NCBI GenBank assembly: GCA_964531455.1
Contig: CAZHFZ010000041.1
Location: 1-31,674 of the forward strand
Length of the DNA: 31,674 nucleotides
Reading direction: 5' to 3'
Source: Ga0077527 sp964531455
Lineage (GTDB): Bacteria; Pseudomonadota; Gammaproteobacteria; Burkholderiales; SG8-41
Shown: positions 17,116-25,333 of the stretch, one piece after another
Numbering within the stretch: the stretch's first letter is position 1
Layout of the letters: each line of letters starts with the position of its first letter
The notes under the pieces: generated by a model
The model's input: only the letters and a program-made list of their open reading frames with translations
Told to the model about the DNA's origin: nothing
Database searches by the model: none
Made by a program: the position numbers and the translations under genes

Positions 17116-17595
17116 ATGAAGCCACTCCATACTGCCTCCCCCGCAATCCAGCCCAATCCGCACCATCCCCCCCTGGGTGTCCCGCTTGCCTTCACCCCGG
17201 CATCGAAGCGACTGCTGCTGCCCATAGGCGCCGGCAAAGCCGCAGCCGGCTTTCCCTCTCCCGCAACCGATCACATCGATCAGCGTCTGGATCTGAGCGA
17301 ATACCTGGTGCTGCATCCGGAAGCCACTTTTTTCCTGCGGGTCAAAGGTGATTCCATGACCGGCGCGGGCATCCACCACGGTGATCTGCTGATCGTTGAC
17401 CGCTCGCTGGAACCCGCTTCAGGCCGCGTCATCGTTGCCGCAATCAATGGTGAACTCACGGTCAAGCGCCTGCAGCGCAGTCGTGGCAAAGTCATATTGA
17501 AAGCGGAGAATCCCGCTTACCCGGACATCATCATCGGCGATGAACAGGAACTGCAGATCTGGGGAGTCGTGGCACACGTGGTGCACACCCCGTGA
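17116..17595 (+). CDS. umuD: UmuD, self-cleaving subunit of DNA polymerase V
   Basis: RecA-stimulated self-cleavage converts UmuD to UmuD', which joins UmuC for SOS mutagenic bypass. The 159-residue S24 peptidase has the cleavage site Ala44-Gly45 in KAAAGFPSPATD, then catalytic Ser80 (KGDSMTGAGI) and Lys117 (GELTVKRLQ). The 37-residue Ser-Lys distance equals that of E. coli UmuD. The segment before the cleavage site is 44 residues, longer than the 24 of E. coli and rich in Pro and His. The ATG at 17116 directly follows the LexA box, leaving no room for a Shine-Dalgarno; the mRNA is probably leaderless or nearly so. It overlaps umuC by four bases (GTGA). Confidence 0.93.
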   Translation: MKPLHTASPAIQPNPHHPPLGVPLAFTPASKRLLLPIGAGKAAAGFPSPATDHIDQRLDLSEYLVLHPEATFFLRVKGDSMTGAGIHHGDLLIVDRSLEPASGRVIVAAINGELTVKRLQRSRGKVILKAENPAYPDIIIGDEQELQIWGVVAHVVHTP

Positions 17596-18863
17596 AATCC
17601 GCCATCGCGCTGGTCGACGGCAATAACTTCTATGTGTCCTGCGAGCGGGTATTCAACCCGGCGCTCGAAAACCGCCCTGTGGTCGTGCTGTCGAACAATG
17701 ACGGCTGCGTGGTATCACGCAGTAACGAAGCAAAAGCCCTGGGTATCCGCATGGGTGTGCCGTTTTTTGAAATCCGCACACTGGTCAAAAGCCATGGCCT
17801 GGTCTGGCTCAGTTCCAATTACGCACTCTACGGCGACATCAGCGCACGCATGATGGCCCTGCTCGGCGAATTCGCGCCGCAACAGGAAATCTACTCAATC
17901 GACGAATGTTTTCTCGATTTCAGCGGCATGACTGACGATGCCTCATATTGCGGCCGGAAAATACGCCAGTGCATCCGGCAGTATCTCGGCATCACCACCT
18001 GCACCGGCATCGGCGCTTCAAAAACGCTCGCCAAACTCGCCAACCATGTCGCCAAGACCCGCCGTCACTATTGCGGCGTCTTCGACTGGGCCATGCTGTC
18101 GGAAGCCGAACAGACAGCGCTGATGAAAGAACTGGATGTAGGTGAAGTCTGGGGCGTGGGCCGCAAGCTTGTGCTGCACTTGCAGTCGATGGGCATACGC
18201 ACGGTACTCGACCTGCAGCGCGCCAATGCTGCGCTGATCCGCAAGCGTTGCAGCGTGGTGCTGGAGCGTACTGTCACCGAACTCAACGGCGTATCCTGTC
18301 TCGGACTGGAAGACATTGCGCCGCGCAAGGCGCAAATCCTCTCCAGCCGGAGTTTCGGTCAGCCCGTCACGACACTGGACGAACTCCGTGAAGCGGTAAT
18401 GAGTTACGTCATCCGTGCCGCAGAACGGCTGCGCGCACAGCAATCGACCTGCACCCAGGTCACCGTGTTCATGCACACCAACAAATTCCGCGCTGACGCG
18501 CCCCAGTACAACCCCGCCATGCTGGTACCGCTTTCCGTAGCCACCGACGACACCCGGCGACTCTGCGCTGCCGCCCGATTCGGTCTCGAGCGTATTTACC
18601 GCACGGGTTATCAATACAAAAAGGCCGGCGTCATGTTCACCGGGCTGCAGCCGGCTGCAAACACCCAAGCGGATCTGTTTTCCGGCTACGAGCGGCCCCG
18701 CTCCAGTCGCCTGATGGCGGCCATGGACAGCATCAACGCCATCTACGGCATGAACACCGCGACCTTTGCCGGCGCCGGCATCCGCCAGCCCTGGCGCATG
18801 CAGACAGCGCAGAAGTCGCCGCGTTACACCACGTCGTGGAATGAACTGGCGGTTGCGCACTAA
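17592..18863 (+). CDS. umuC: UmuC, Y-family translesion polymerase subunit of Pol V
   Basis: The 423-residue catalytic subunit copies past DNA lesions as UmuD'2C. Motifs are VDGNNFYVSCERVF with metal ligand Asp9, LSNNDGCVVSRSNEAKALGIRMG, and YSIDECFLDFSGM with Asp104/Glu105. TGIGASKTLAKLANHVAK and the helix-hairpin region GEVWGVGRKLVLHLQSMGI follow, then a little-finger domain with SSRSFGQPVT. The C-terminus ATFAGAGIRQPWRMQTAQKSPRYTTSWNEL is UmuC-specific and separates it from DinB. GTG start at 17592 overlaps the umuD stop, giving translational coupling. Expression should follow the LexA box in front of umuD. Confidence 0.96.
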   Translation: MKSAIALVDGNNFYVSCERVFNPALENRPVVVLSNNDGCVVSRSNEAKALGIRMGVPFFEIRTLVKSHGLVWLSSNYALYGDISARMMALLGEFAPQQEIYSIDECFLDFSGMTDDASYCGRKIRQCIRQYLGITTCTGIGASKTLAKLANHVAKTRRHYCGVFDWAMLSEAEQTALMKELDVGEVWGVGRKLVLHLQSMGIRTVLDLQRANAALIRKRCSVVLERTVTELNGVSCLGLEDIAPRKAQILSSRSFGQPVTTLDELREAVMSYVIRAAERLRAQQSTCTQVTVFMHTNKFRADAPQYNPAMLVPLSVATDDTRRLCAAARFGLERIYRTGYQYKKAGVMFTGLQPAANTQADLFSGYERPRSSRLMAAMDSINAIYGMNTATFAGAGIRQPWRMQTAQKSPRYTTSWNELAVAH

Positions 18864-18875
18864 CAGCAGACAAAC

Positions 18876-18901
18876 GCGGGTGGAACGTCAGTTCAACCCG
18901 C
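18876..18901 (+). other. Hairpin downstream of umuC
   Basis: GCGGGTGGAAC (18876-18886) pairs with GTTCAACCCGC (18891-18901) except for one mismatch, with loop GTCA. No U-tract follows, so termination here would be weak or Rho-assisted. It lies in the 98-base space between the convergent umuC and MFS genes. Confidence 0.35.
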
Positions 18902-18961
18902 TCTCAACCGGCCCGCAACCATTCGGATCACCGGCGCCGTCCATGCTCTCATTTTATTTTT

Positions 18962-20209
18962 CTAGCGACGGTTCGCTGGCGCACCAACCTGCCAGAGATG
19001 GGTACGCCAGTACAGGGCAATTGCAAAGGTGAACAGCAAGCCGAATATGCAATAGGCGGTTGCCATCAAGCTGTAACCGAAATTCGCAATCAGCGGACCA
19101 GCCAGCAGCAGGCCCGGGAGATTGCCGTAAATCGCCATCATGCGAATACCCATGATGCGCCCGCGATAACGCTCATCGGAAGTACGCAGCAACAGCGTGC
19201 TGATCGGTATCAGCCCCATCGTCTGCATCATGCCGGCAATAAAAAGCAACGGTATGCCTTCCGCCGGGCTGCGCGTCTGCGCAAAAAGCAGCAGCACGCC
19301 CAGCCATGCCGCACCAAAGATCAGCATCGCGCGTGCCGGCGCAAAAGCGCCGCCGAATCGGCTCATGATGATCGATCCGATCAGTGAGCCACTGGCAGCC
19401 GACGCCACCATGGTGCCGAGTGTGGTCTGGCTGGCACCGTAAACCTCCTTGGCAACGTAGGGCATCAGCCCGGTAAACAGCGGGAACGCGGTGAGATTGA
19501 GCAAAAAGGCAAAAACCATGGTTGCGCGGAGATGTGGTGCGCGCCAGACATAGCTCATGCCTTCCTTAAGGTCCCGCCACGGCGTGGCCTGCTGCGCTGA
19601 GGCCGCATGACCAGCGCTGCGCACCTCGATCACCCGGGTGCTCAGTACCAGGCTGATGCCGTAGAAGACGACCACCACCACATAAGCCCAGGACATGCCC
19701 AGAACCGCAACCAGACCCGCACCTGTCAGCGCACCGGCGATGCGTGCCGAATCCTGCGTCGTGCGCTGGATGCTCATCGCAGGCATCAGATGCGCTGAAG
19801 GTACGGTTTCCCCAACCAAAGCGGTGCGCATGCCGATGTCCGAGGGTTTGACCAGCCCGAGGATCGCCGTCGTCACCAGCACCAGCGTCGGTGTGACTGC
19901 ATCCATGAAGGCTGCGGTCATCAGCACGCATGCAAGGGTTGCATACAGGCCGCGCATCGCACAAAGCACAACACGGTGACCGATGCGATCCCCCATCACG
20001 CCGAACATCGGCGACAGCAGGGTGCCCACGTACTGCAGCGATGCGAAAATTGTCAGCATCAGCACCGAACGTGTCTCGACCAGCACATACCAGCCGAGAA
20101 TGAGCATCTCCATTTCCATGGCCCATGACGCTGCAAGATCAGCAGGCCACTGAAAACGGAAAGCACGAACGCGGAACGGCGCCAGCGCCGAACTGCGGGG
20201 CGTGGTCAT
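18962..20209 (-). CDS. MFS transporter, EntS/DUF894-like exporter
   Basis: The 415-residue inner-membrane protein shows the alternating hydrophobic segments expected of a 12-helix major facilitator. The loop between helices 2 and 3 is FGVMGDRIGHRVVL, a variant of the MFS GxxxDRxGRR motif, and a repeat-like segment in the second half is MSRFGGAFAPARAML. The N-terminal FRVRAFRFQWPADLAASWAMEMEMLILGWYVL pattern resembles the EntS/MFS_3 group, whose members export siderophores or small acids. The start lies only four bases after the stop of the acyl-CoA synthetase gene, so they are co-transcribed. The cargo may be an acid handled by that enzyme; this is inference only. Confidence 0.85.
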   Translation of the reverse strand: MTTPRSSALAPFRVRAFRFQWPADLAASWAMEMEMLILGWYVLVETRSVLMLTIFASLQYVGTLLSPMFGVMGDRIGHRVVLCAMRGLYATLACVLMTAAFMDAVTPTLVLVTTAILGLVKPSDIGMRTALVGETVPSAHLMPAMSIQRTTQDSARIAGALTGAGLVAVLGMSWAYVVVVVFYGISLVLSTRVIEVRSAGHAASAQQATPWRDLKEGMSYVWRAPHLRATMVFAFLLNLTAFPLFTGLMPYVAKEVYGASQTTLGTMVASAASGSLIGSIIMSRFGGAFAPARAMLIFGAAWLGVLLLFAQTRSPAEGIPLLFIAGMMQTMGLIPISTLLLRTSDERYRGRIMGIRMMAIYGNLPGLLLAGPLIANFGYSLMATAYCIFGLLFTFAIALYWRTHLWQVGAPANRR

Positions 20210-20213
20210 TGCA

Positions 20214-22304
20214 TCAATCCAGCACCATCAGCCAGTCCACTGCGGTCACGCCCTGCGGTCCGGCAAGTACCGGATTGAGATCAAGTTCAGCGAGGCGCGG
20301 CCCCGCCGCTGCACCGAAACGCGATACCGCACTGACCATCCGCGCCAGCGCAGCCTTGTCCACCGGGGGCTTGCCACGTACGCCATCCAGCACCACCCGG
20401 CTCTTCAGTTCATCCAGCATGCGCAGCGCCTCGCTTTCGGTAACCGGCGCCGCACGGAAGGCAACATCCTTGAACACCTCGATCAACACCCCGCCCAGCC
20501 CCACCATGACCACGGGTCCGAATGTCGCATCGCGTTTCAAGCCGATCACCAGTTCAACATCGCCCTGCGCCATCGCCTGCACCAGCACACCGGCAATACG
20601 TGCATCGGATTTGTACTGTCTGGCATTGGCTACGAGCTGGCCGTAGGCCGCACGCACAGCCTCTGCATCCTTCAGATTGAGAGTGACGCCCTTGGCTTCG
20701 GTCTTGTGCAGGATGTCCGGGGACTCGATCTTGAGCGCGACCGGGTAACCCAGTGCCTGCGCAGCGGCAACAGCTTCGTCCGCACTCGTGGCCAGTTTCG
20801 CAGCCGCTGTATTTACGCCACAAGCGGTCAGCAGTGCCTGTCCTTCAAGACTGGACACCGGCCCGGCTGACACCGGCAGATTGAGCTTGGGCAATTGCAG
20901 CGCTGCACGCGCCGGTGCATCAGCGATCCAGTTGCGCCGTGCTTCCGCGTAGCGCACGATGGCCCCGACCGCATCGACTGCGGCCTCGGCACTGCGCAGC
21001 ACCGGAATGCCGGCCGCACGCATTTTTTCACCAGCCGCATCCGGCATGCCCATCCAGCACACAATGAACGGCTTGGTGGTCTGCGCTTTGGCTTCGACGA
21101 AATTCTGCACGTTCATGTCAGCCTGCTTTTCCGAGAACGACAGCCAGGCAATCGCCACATCCACTTTCGGATCGGAGAGCAGTATTTTGATGCTCTCACG
21201 CATCAGATTCGGATCAACCAGACCCTGTGCAGTGATGTCCACCGGGTTGCCGGTCGACCCAAAAGCCGGCACCACTTTGCGCAGTGCGGTCGTGGTCTCT
21301 TCGCTGAGTGTTGCGACGTCGAGGCCGATTTCCTCGGCACGATCAGCCATCAGCGCACCAGCGCCGCCAGAGCGCGTGATGATGCCGATGCCGTTGCCGC
21401 CGGGCAATTGGCAGCTTGAAAATATCTCAACAAAATCAAGTAGTTGCTCATCGCTGCGAGCGCGAATAATGCCGCGCTGGCGGATCACGCCGTCAAACAC
21501 TGCATCTTCGCCGGCGAGCGAACCGGTGTGCGACGCAATGGCCTTGGCACCGGCCCGTGTGCGCCCGACCTTGGTCAGAACCAGCGGCTTGCTCCGCTGC
21601 AACGCATCTTCTGCCACCTGAAACAATCCCGGTCCGTTTTTCAAGCCCTCAATGTATCCGGCACCGACCTTGATTTGCTTTTCAGCAATGATTGCGCTCA
21701 TGACATCGACGAACTGGATATCGGTTTCATTACCGGTATTGACAAAGAATCCGAAATTCAGCCCCCGCTTGCGCGCCACGCCAGCAGTCGCAGTTCCCAA
21801 AGCACCGGACTGGGTCACAAAAGCTGCGGGCCCCTCTAGCGTCGGGCCCAGTGAAAACTGGCTGAAGGTTGCCATCACGTTTTCGAACACGTTGACCAGG
21901 CCCAGGCAGTTCGGGCCCAGCACGCGCACCCCACTGTCACGAATCGCCTGCTTCAGTTCGGCCTCGAGTCGCACTCCATCTCCACCGACCTCACTGAACC
22001 CGGAACTGAACACCACCGCAGCCTTGACCCCCTTGCGTCCGAGTTCCCGTAATGTATCCGGCACATGGCGCGCAGGCACGGCAACAACTGCAAGGTCAAC
22101 CGTACCGGGAATGGAAGCAACATCCGGATAACACGGCCGGTCGAGCAATGTCTGATACTTGGGATTAACCGGCAGGATGCGGCCCGCGTATCCCTTGTCG
22201 ACCAATGCCTTGAACGTACGGCCGTTGATCTTGTTGAAGTCATTCGAAGCGCCAATGACCGCAATGGATTGAGGATGCAGCAGCGCACGGATTGCTTCGT
22301 TCAT
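20214..22304 (-). CDS. ADP-forming acyl-CoA synthetase (acetate--CoA ligase family)
   Basis: The 696-residue protein joins alpha and beta parts of an NDP-forming acyl-CoA ligase. A CoA-binding domain (about 1-135: PQSIAVIGASNDFNKINGR, GPNCLGLVN) is followed by succinyl-CoA-synthetase-like domains with phosphorylatable His259 in ASHTGSLAGED. A C-terminal ATP-grasp domain (about 475-690) follows, with YPVALKIESPDILHKTEAKGV and FGPVVMVGLGGVLIEVFKD. It interconverts acyl-CoA, ADP and phosphate with acid, CoA and ATP; the acyl group is unknown. The GNAT acetyltransferase domain found in Pat-type relatives is absent, so this is an enzyme rather than a protein-acetylating Pat. It leads a two-gene unit with the MFS gene and is divergent from a Bug receptor. 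Confidence 0.9.
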   Translation of the reverse strand: MNEAIRALLHPQSIAVIGASNDFNKINGRTFKALVDKGYAGRILPVNPKYQTLLDRPCYPDVASIPGTVDLAVVAVPARHVPDTLRELGRKGVKAAVVFSSGFSEVGGDGVRLEAELKQAIRDSGVRVLGPNCLGLVNVFENVMATFSQFSLGPTLEGPAAFVTQSGALGTATAGVARKRGLNFGFFVNTGNETDIQFVDVMSAIIAEKQIKVGAGYIEGLKNGPGLFQVAEDALQRSKPLVLTKVGRTRAGAKAIASHTGSLAGEDAVFDGVIRQRGIIRARSDEQLLDFVEIFSSCQLPGGNGIGIITRSGGAGALMADRAEEIGLDVATLSEETTTALRKVVPAFGSTGNPVDITAQGLVDPNLMRESIKILLSDPKVDVAIAWLSFSEKQADMNVQNFVEAKAQTTKPFIVCWMGMPDAAGEKMRAAGIPVLRSAEAAVDAVGAIVRYAEARRNWIADAPARAALQLPKLNLPVSAGPVSSLEGQALLTACGVNTAAAKLATSADEAVAAAQALGYPVALKIESPDILHKTEAKGVTLNLKDAEAVRAAYGQLVANARQYKSDARIAGVLVQAMAQGDVELVIGLKRDATFGPVVMVGLGGVLIEVFKDVAFRAAPVTESEALRMLDELKSRVVLDGVRGKPPVDKAALARMVSAVSRFGAAAGPRLAELDLNPVLAGPQGVTAVDWLMVLD

Positions 22305-22439
22305 TTTTTGGACTCTATAAAAATTAAGTCAGACGAAGATAACGGCTGGTTATTCGCGGGTCAAACCGGTCTCGTGATAAATTCGACAATACGGACTAAA
22401 AGTAAAAGCAAGTGCGCCTACAAAAAGTGAGGAGAGATC

Positions 22440-23414
22440 ATGAATAACGTCCTTCGCTGCAGCGTTGCTGTTGCATTGCTCGTCTGCGCCACACTGGCCG
22501 CCGCCCAGACCGCGCAGACATACCCGTCGCGCTCCATCCGGATGGTCATCCATTTTCCGCCCGGCGGTCCCACCGACTTTGTCGGTCGCGCACTGGCGCA
22601 GAAACTCACGGAAGCCTGGAAGCAGCAGGTCGTTGTCGAGAACCGCCCGGGCGCCGGCGGCGTCATCGGCGTTGAAACCGTGCTGCGCGCCCCCGCCGAC
22701 GGTTATACGCTGCTGTTCGGGACTTCCGGTTCGCTGGCGCTGGCGCCCGCATTGCAGAAACTGCCTTACAACGTGTTCACGGACCTCGCCCCCATCGTTC
22801 TGACCGTGGTCAATCCCCAGGTACTCGTCGTTCACCCATCTCTCCCGGTTCGTTCCGTTCAGGATCTGCTCAAACTTGCGAAGAGCAAGCCGGGCCAGAT
22901 CAACTACGGTTCAGTCGGCCCGGGCAGCCCGCAACACATGGGCATGGAATTATTGAAATCGATGACAGGCACCAACTTGCTGCATGTGCCCTACAAAGGC
23001 ACCGCGCCCGCGATGACGGATCTGATGTCCGGCCAGATCAGCGTGATGTTCAACAGCATCCCCACGGTGCTGGCACAGATGCAGGCCGGGCGCATGCGCG
23101 GCATCGCCGTAGGCAGCGCCAAACGCTCGCCCGCGATACCGGACATTCCGACCGTTGCAGAATCAGGGGTTAATGGCTTTCAGTACACCACTTGGTACGC
23201 GCTGATGGGACAGGCCGCCTTACCCAAGGACATCATTGCCAAAATCAATGCCGAATCGGTGAAAGCACTGTCAGAACCTGAAATGGCCAAGCGGTTGTCG
23301 AGTCAAGGCGCGGAGCCCGCCCCGGGCAGCCCAGAAGCGATGGGCAAATTCATGCGTGAGGAATACGACAACTGGGTCAAGGTGATCAAGACGGCGAACA
23401 TCAAGCTCGACTGA
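22440..23414 (+). CDS. Bug-family periplasmic solute receptor
   Basis: The 324-residue receptor has a clean signal peptide (NNVLRCSVAVALLVCATLAAA, cleavage near AAAQTAQ) and mature start YPSRSIRMVIHFPPGGPTDFVGRALAQKL. Other Bug landmarks are ENRPGAGGVIGVE, APADGYTLLFGTSGSLAL, GSPQHMGMELLKSM, HVPYKGTAPAMTDLMSGQISVMF and IPDIPTVAESGVNGF. The start is supported by GAGGAG at 22429-22434. It is transcribed away from the acyl-CoA synthetase gene across a 135-base spacer, so a shared catabolic theme is plausible: the receptor binds an organic acid and the ligase activates it. No tctA/tctB permease is present. Confidence 0.92.
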   Translation: MNNVLRCSVAVALLVCATLAAAQTAQTYPSRSIRMVIHFPPGGPTDFVGRALAQKLTEAWKQQVVVENRPGAGGVIGVETVLRAPADGYTLLFGTSGSLALAPALQKLPYNVFTDLAPIVLTVVNPQVLVVHPSLPVRSVQDLLKLAKSKPGQINYGSVGPGSPQHMGMELLKSMTGTNLLHVPYKGTAPAMTDLMSGQISVMFNSIPTVLAQMQAGRMRGIAVGSAKRSPAIPDIPTVAESGVNGFQYTTWYALMGQAALPKDIIAKINAESVKALSEPEMAKRLSSQGAEPAPGSPEAMGKFMREEYDNWVKVIKTANIKLD

Positions 23415-23427
23415 TGATTCCGGGGCT

Positions 23428-23455
23428 GAAGCGGCTGCCGCAGTGCGGCCGCTTC
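23428..23455. terminator. Hairpin between convergent Bug and phosphatase genes
   Basis: GAAGCGGC (23428-23435) and GCCGCTTC (23448-23455) form a perfect eight-pair stem, with a smaller CGC/GCG pairing possible inside. It lies 14 bases after the Bug stop and reaches the phosphatase stop codon at 23455-23457. Neither strand has a U-tract after it, so it may be a bidirectional, weak or Rho-assisted terminator. Confidence 0.45.
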
Positions 23456-23931
23456 TAGCGCAACCCTGCCGCCTGGATGCGCTCCAGCAAGCCACGCGCC
23501 GCATCCTCGACCAGATCCTGCACCTCCTCAAATCCCTGCTGACCGCCGTAATAGGGATCCGGCACCTCTCGACGCCCTGCTCCGGGGGCAAAATCCAGAA
23601 ACAGCTTCACGCGCGCCAGGTATGGTTTCGGGGACAATTTGCGCAATGCAGCAAGATTCGCTTCGTCCATTGCCAGCACATAATCAAAATCGGCAAAATC
23701 CTGCACCCTGACCTGGCGTGCACGCAGCAGGCTCAAGTCGTAGCCACGCTGCGCAGCAGCAGCCTGTGAGCGCGAATCCGGGGGTTCGCCAACATGGTAA
23801 TCGTGAGTACCGGCAGAGTCGGATTCGATGCGCTCGGAAAGTCCTTCAGCGACAACCAGATGCTTGAAAACACCCTCCGCAGTTGGCGAACGGCAAATAT
23901 TTCCCATACAGACAAATAAAACACGGATCAC
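23455..23931 (-). CDS. Low-molecular-weight protein-tyrosine phosphatase
   Basis: The 158-residue cytoplasmic phosphatase has the P-loop CX5R-S close to the N-terminus (VCMGNICRSPTAEG: Cys8 nucleophile, Arg14, Ser15). The general acid is Asp125 in VPDPYYGG. SAGTHDYHVGEPPDSRS is also typical of the family. It removes phosphate from tyrosine or small phosphoesters; the partner is unknown, and no bacterial tyrosine kinase or exopolysaccharide operon is nearby. Length and fold are normal. The start is GTG at 23931, with GGGAGAG a few bases upstream. In many betaproteobacteria this gene is next to uvrB, which it nearly is here except for the intervening AAA+ gene. Confidence 0.95.
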   Translation of the reverse strand: MIRVLFVCMGNICRSPTAEGVFKHLVVAEGLSERIESDSAGTHDYHVGEPPDSRSQAAAAQRGYDLSLLRARQVRVQDFADFDYVLAMDEANLAALRKLSPKPYLARVKLFLDFAPGAGRREVPDPYYGGQQGFEEVQDLVEDAARGLLERIQAAGLR

Positions 23932-23955
23932 AATGCTCTCCCGGCACTTACCGCG

Positions 23956-23982
23956 GAATTAGCGACAAACTTCCGTTGTCAA
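23956..23982 (-). promoter_or_regulatory. Possible promoter of the tyrosine phosphatase gene
   Basis: On the minus strand a perfect TTGACA (23982-23977) is followed after 14 bases by TAATTC (23961-23956). The spacer is short and the -10 only 4/6, so this is tentative. It lies about 25 bases upstream of the GTG start, within the 164-base gap divergent to the AAA+ gene. Confidence 0.3.
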
Positions 23983-24095
23983 TTTAAGTATCATTAGCCC
24001 GCCAACGCCTCTTGAACAACCATTGCGACTAAAACCCGGTAATCGCCCTGTCATTTTACCCGCGCCAGCCAAAAAGCCCTTATTGAACATTCAGC

Positions 24096-25280
24096 ATGGA
24101 ACCAAAAAACAAGTTTGAGTTGCTGGAAAAAATCGCCTTTTCATTCCGGCCCAGCGCCCCGATTGACAGCCGAGCATTTTCCGGACGCGAATCACAAGTC
24201 ACCGCCGTGTTGAACGCATGTGCACAGCGCGGCCAGCATGTTGTGATTTATGGCGAGCGCGGCGCAGGCAAAACTTCACTGGTCAATACGATATGCGAAA
24301 TGCTTCGCGCCAAGTTTGTGATGCCGGAATGCGGAACCATCAACTGCGATCAAACAACTACTTTTGCCTCTTTATGGCGATCCATCCTCTCGGAGATTCC
24401 GCTCTCCAGAAACTCCCCGGTCAACAGAAGCGCCGGCAACGGTGATCGCACGCAAGGGACTTACGCACAACTTCTGCCGGATGAAGTAACCCCCCATTCC
24501 GTCAGGACGGCACTGCAAAACCGGGGGCGTTTTTTGTTCATTATTGATGAAGTCGACCGCATCAAGGACCCCACCACCACCACGCTGCTGGCTGACACCA
24601 TAAAAACACTTTCAGACCATGCCACGGACGCCACGCTAGTTCTGGTGGGCGTTGCCGAATCCGTCGACGCCTTGCTCGCTGAACACGAGTCGATACAGCG
24701 CGCGCTCATCCAGGTGCATATGCCGAGAATGACGCCGATCGAAATTGACCGGCTTGTTGAAAGCGGCCTCGCCAATGTCGGCATGACGATTGATCCGGAA
24801 GCCAAAATCCTGATTCAAAAATTATCCCAAGGCCTTCCGCACTACGCCCATCTGCTTGGAATGCATTCGGCGATGGCAGCGGCCTCTAAAGACAGCCCGC
24901 ACATAACCATCGAAAACACCCATCATGCCTTTCGAAAGGCGCTCAAGTACGCCCAGCAAAGCATCGCGGATGATTATGAACGGGCTACAACCAGTTCGGA
25001 GGAAACGCTTTTCCGCTGGGTTTTGCTTGCTTGCGCATTAACCGAAACCGACAAATATGGCTACTTCACTCCAGCCGATGTAGTAAAGCCGATGACCATG
25101 ATCATGAAAAAAGAGTTCCCGGTGTCTCTTTTTTCCAAGCACTTGCATTCTTTTTGCGAGCCCAAGCACGGCATGGCATTGCAACGAACCGAAACCGCGC
25201 GCGGATACAAATACAAGTTCAGGAACGCCATCATGCAACCCTATGTCCTGATGAAAGGCATAGAAGCCAGAATCATCTAG
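24096..25280 (+). CDS. AAA+ ATPase of the ORC1/CDC6-like (AAA_22/AAA_16) type, function unknown
   Basis: The 394-residue protein has Walker A GERGAGKTS (residues 53-61, Lys59) and Walker B FLFIIDEVDRI (Asp151/Glu152). A sensor-like strand TLVLVGVAESVDALL precedes SIQRALIQVHMPRMTPIEIDRLVE, the arrangement seen in ORC1/CDC6-like and TniB/ExeA-like ATPases. The C-terminal 130 residues are probably a helical lid plus a winged-helix-like region (LFRWVLLACALTETDKYGYFTPADVV). No nuclease, TIR, protease or membrane domain is fused. It is read alone, opposite to both neighbours, between the phosphatase and uvrB. It uses AGA and ATA codons more than they do, suggesting later acquisition. It may serve DNA-end or defence functions, but nothing in the sequence fixes that. 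Confidence 0.85.
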   Translation: MEPKNKFELLEKIAFSFRPSAPIDSRAFSGRESQVTAVLNACAQRGQHVVIYGERGAGKTSLVNTICEMLRAKFVMPECGTINCDQTTTFASLWRSILSEIPLSRNSPVNRSAGNGDRTQGTYAQLLPDEVTPHSVRTALQNRGRFLFIIDEVDRIKDPTTTTLLADTIKTLSDHATDATLVLVGVAESVDALLAEHESIQRALIQVHMPRMTPIEIDRLVESGLANVGMTIDPEAKILIQKLSQGLPHYAHLLGMHSAMAAASKDSPHITIENTHHAFRKALKYAQQSIADDYERATTSSEETLFRWVLLACALTETDKYGYFTPADVVKPMTMIMKKEFPVSLFSKHLHSFCEPKHGMALQRTETARGYKYKFRNAIMQPYVLMKGIEARII

Positions 25281-25333
25281 TTTTGCGGGGCGAGGGTTGA
25301 GGACAATCGGTGTTTAATTACCCGGTTTCAGTG

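Noticed and set aside
18018..18860. A 280-codon minus-strand frame across umuC.
   Set aside because: It is antisense to conserved UmuC motifs and has no independent support.
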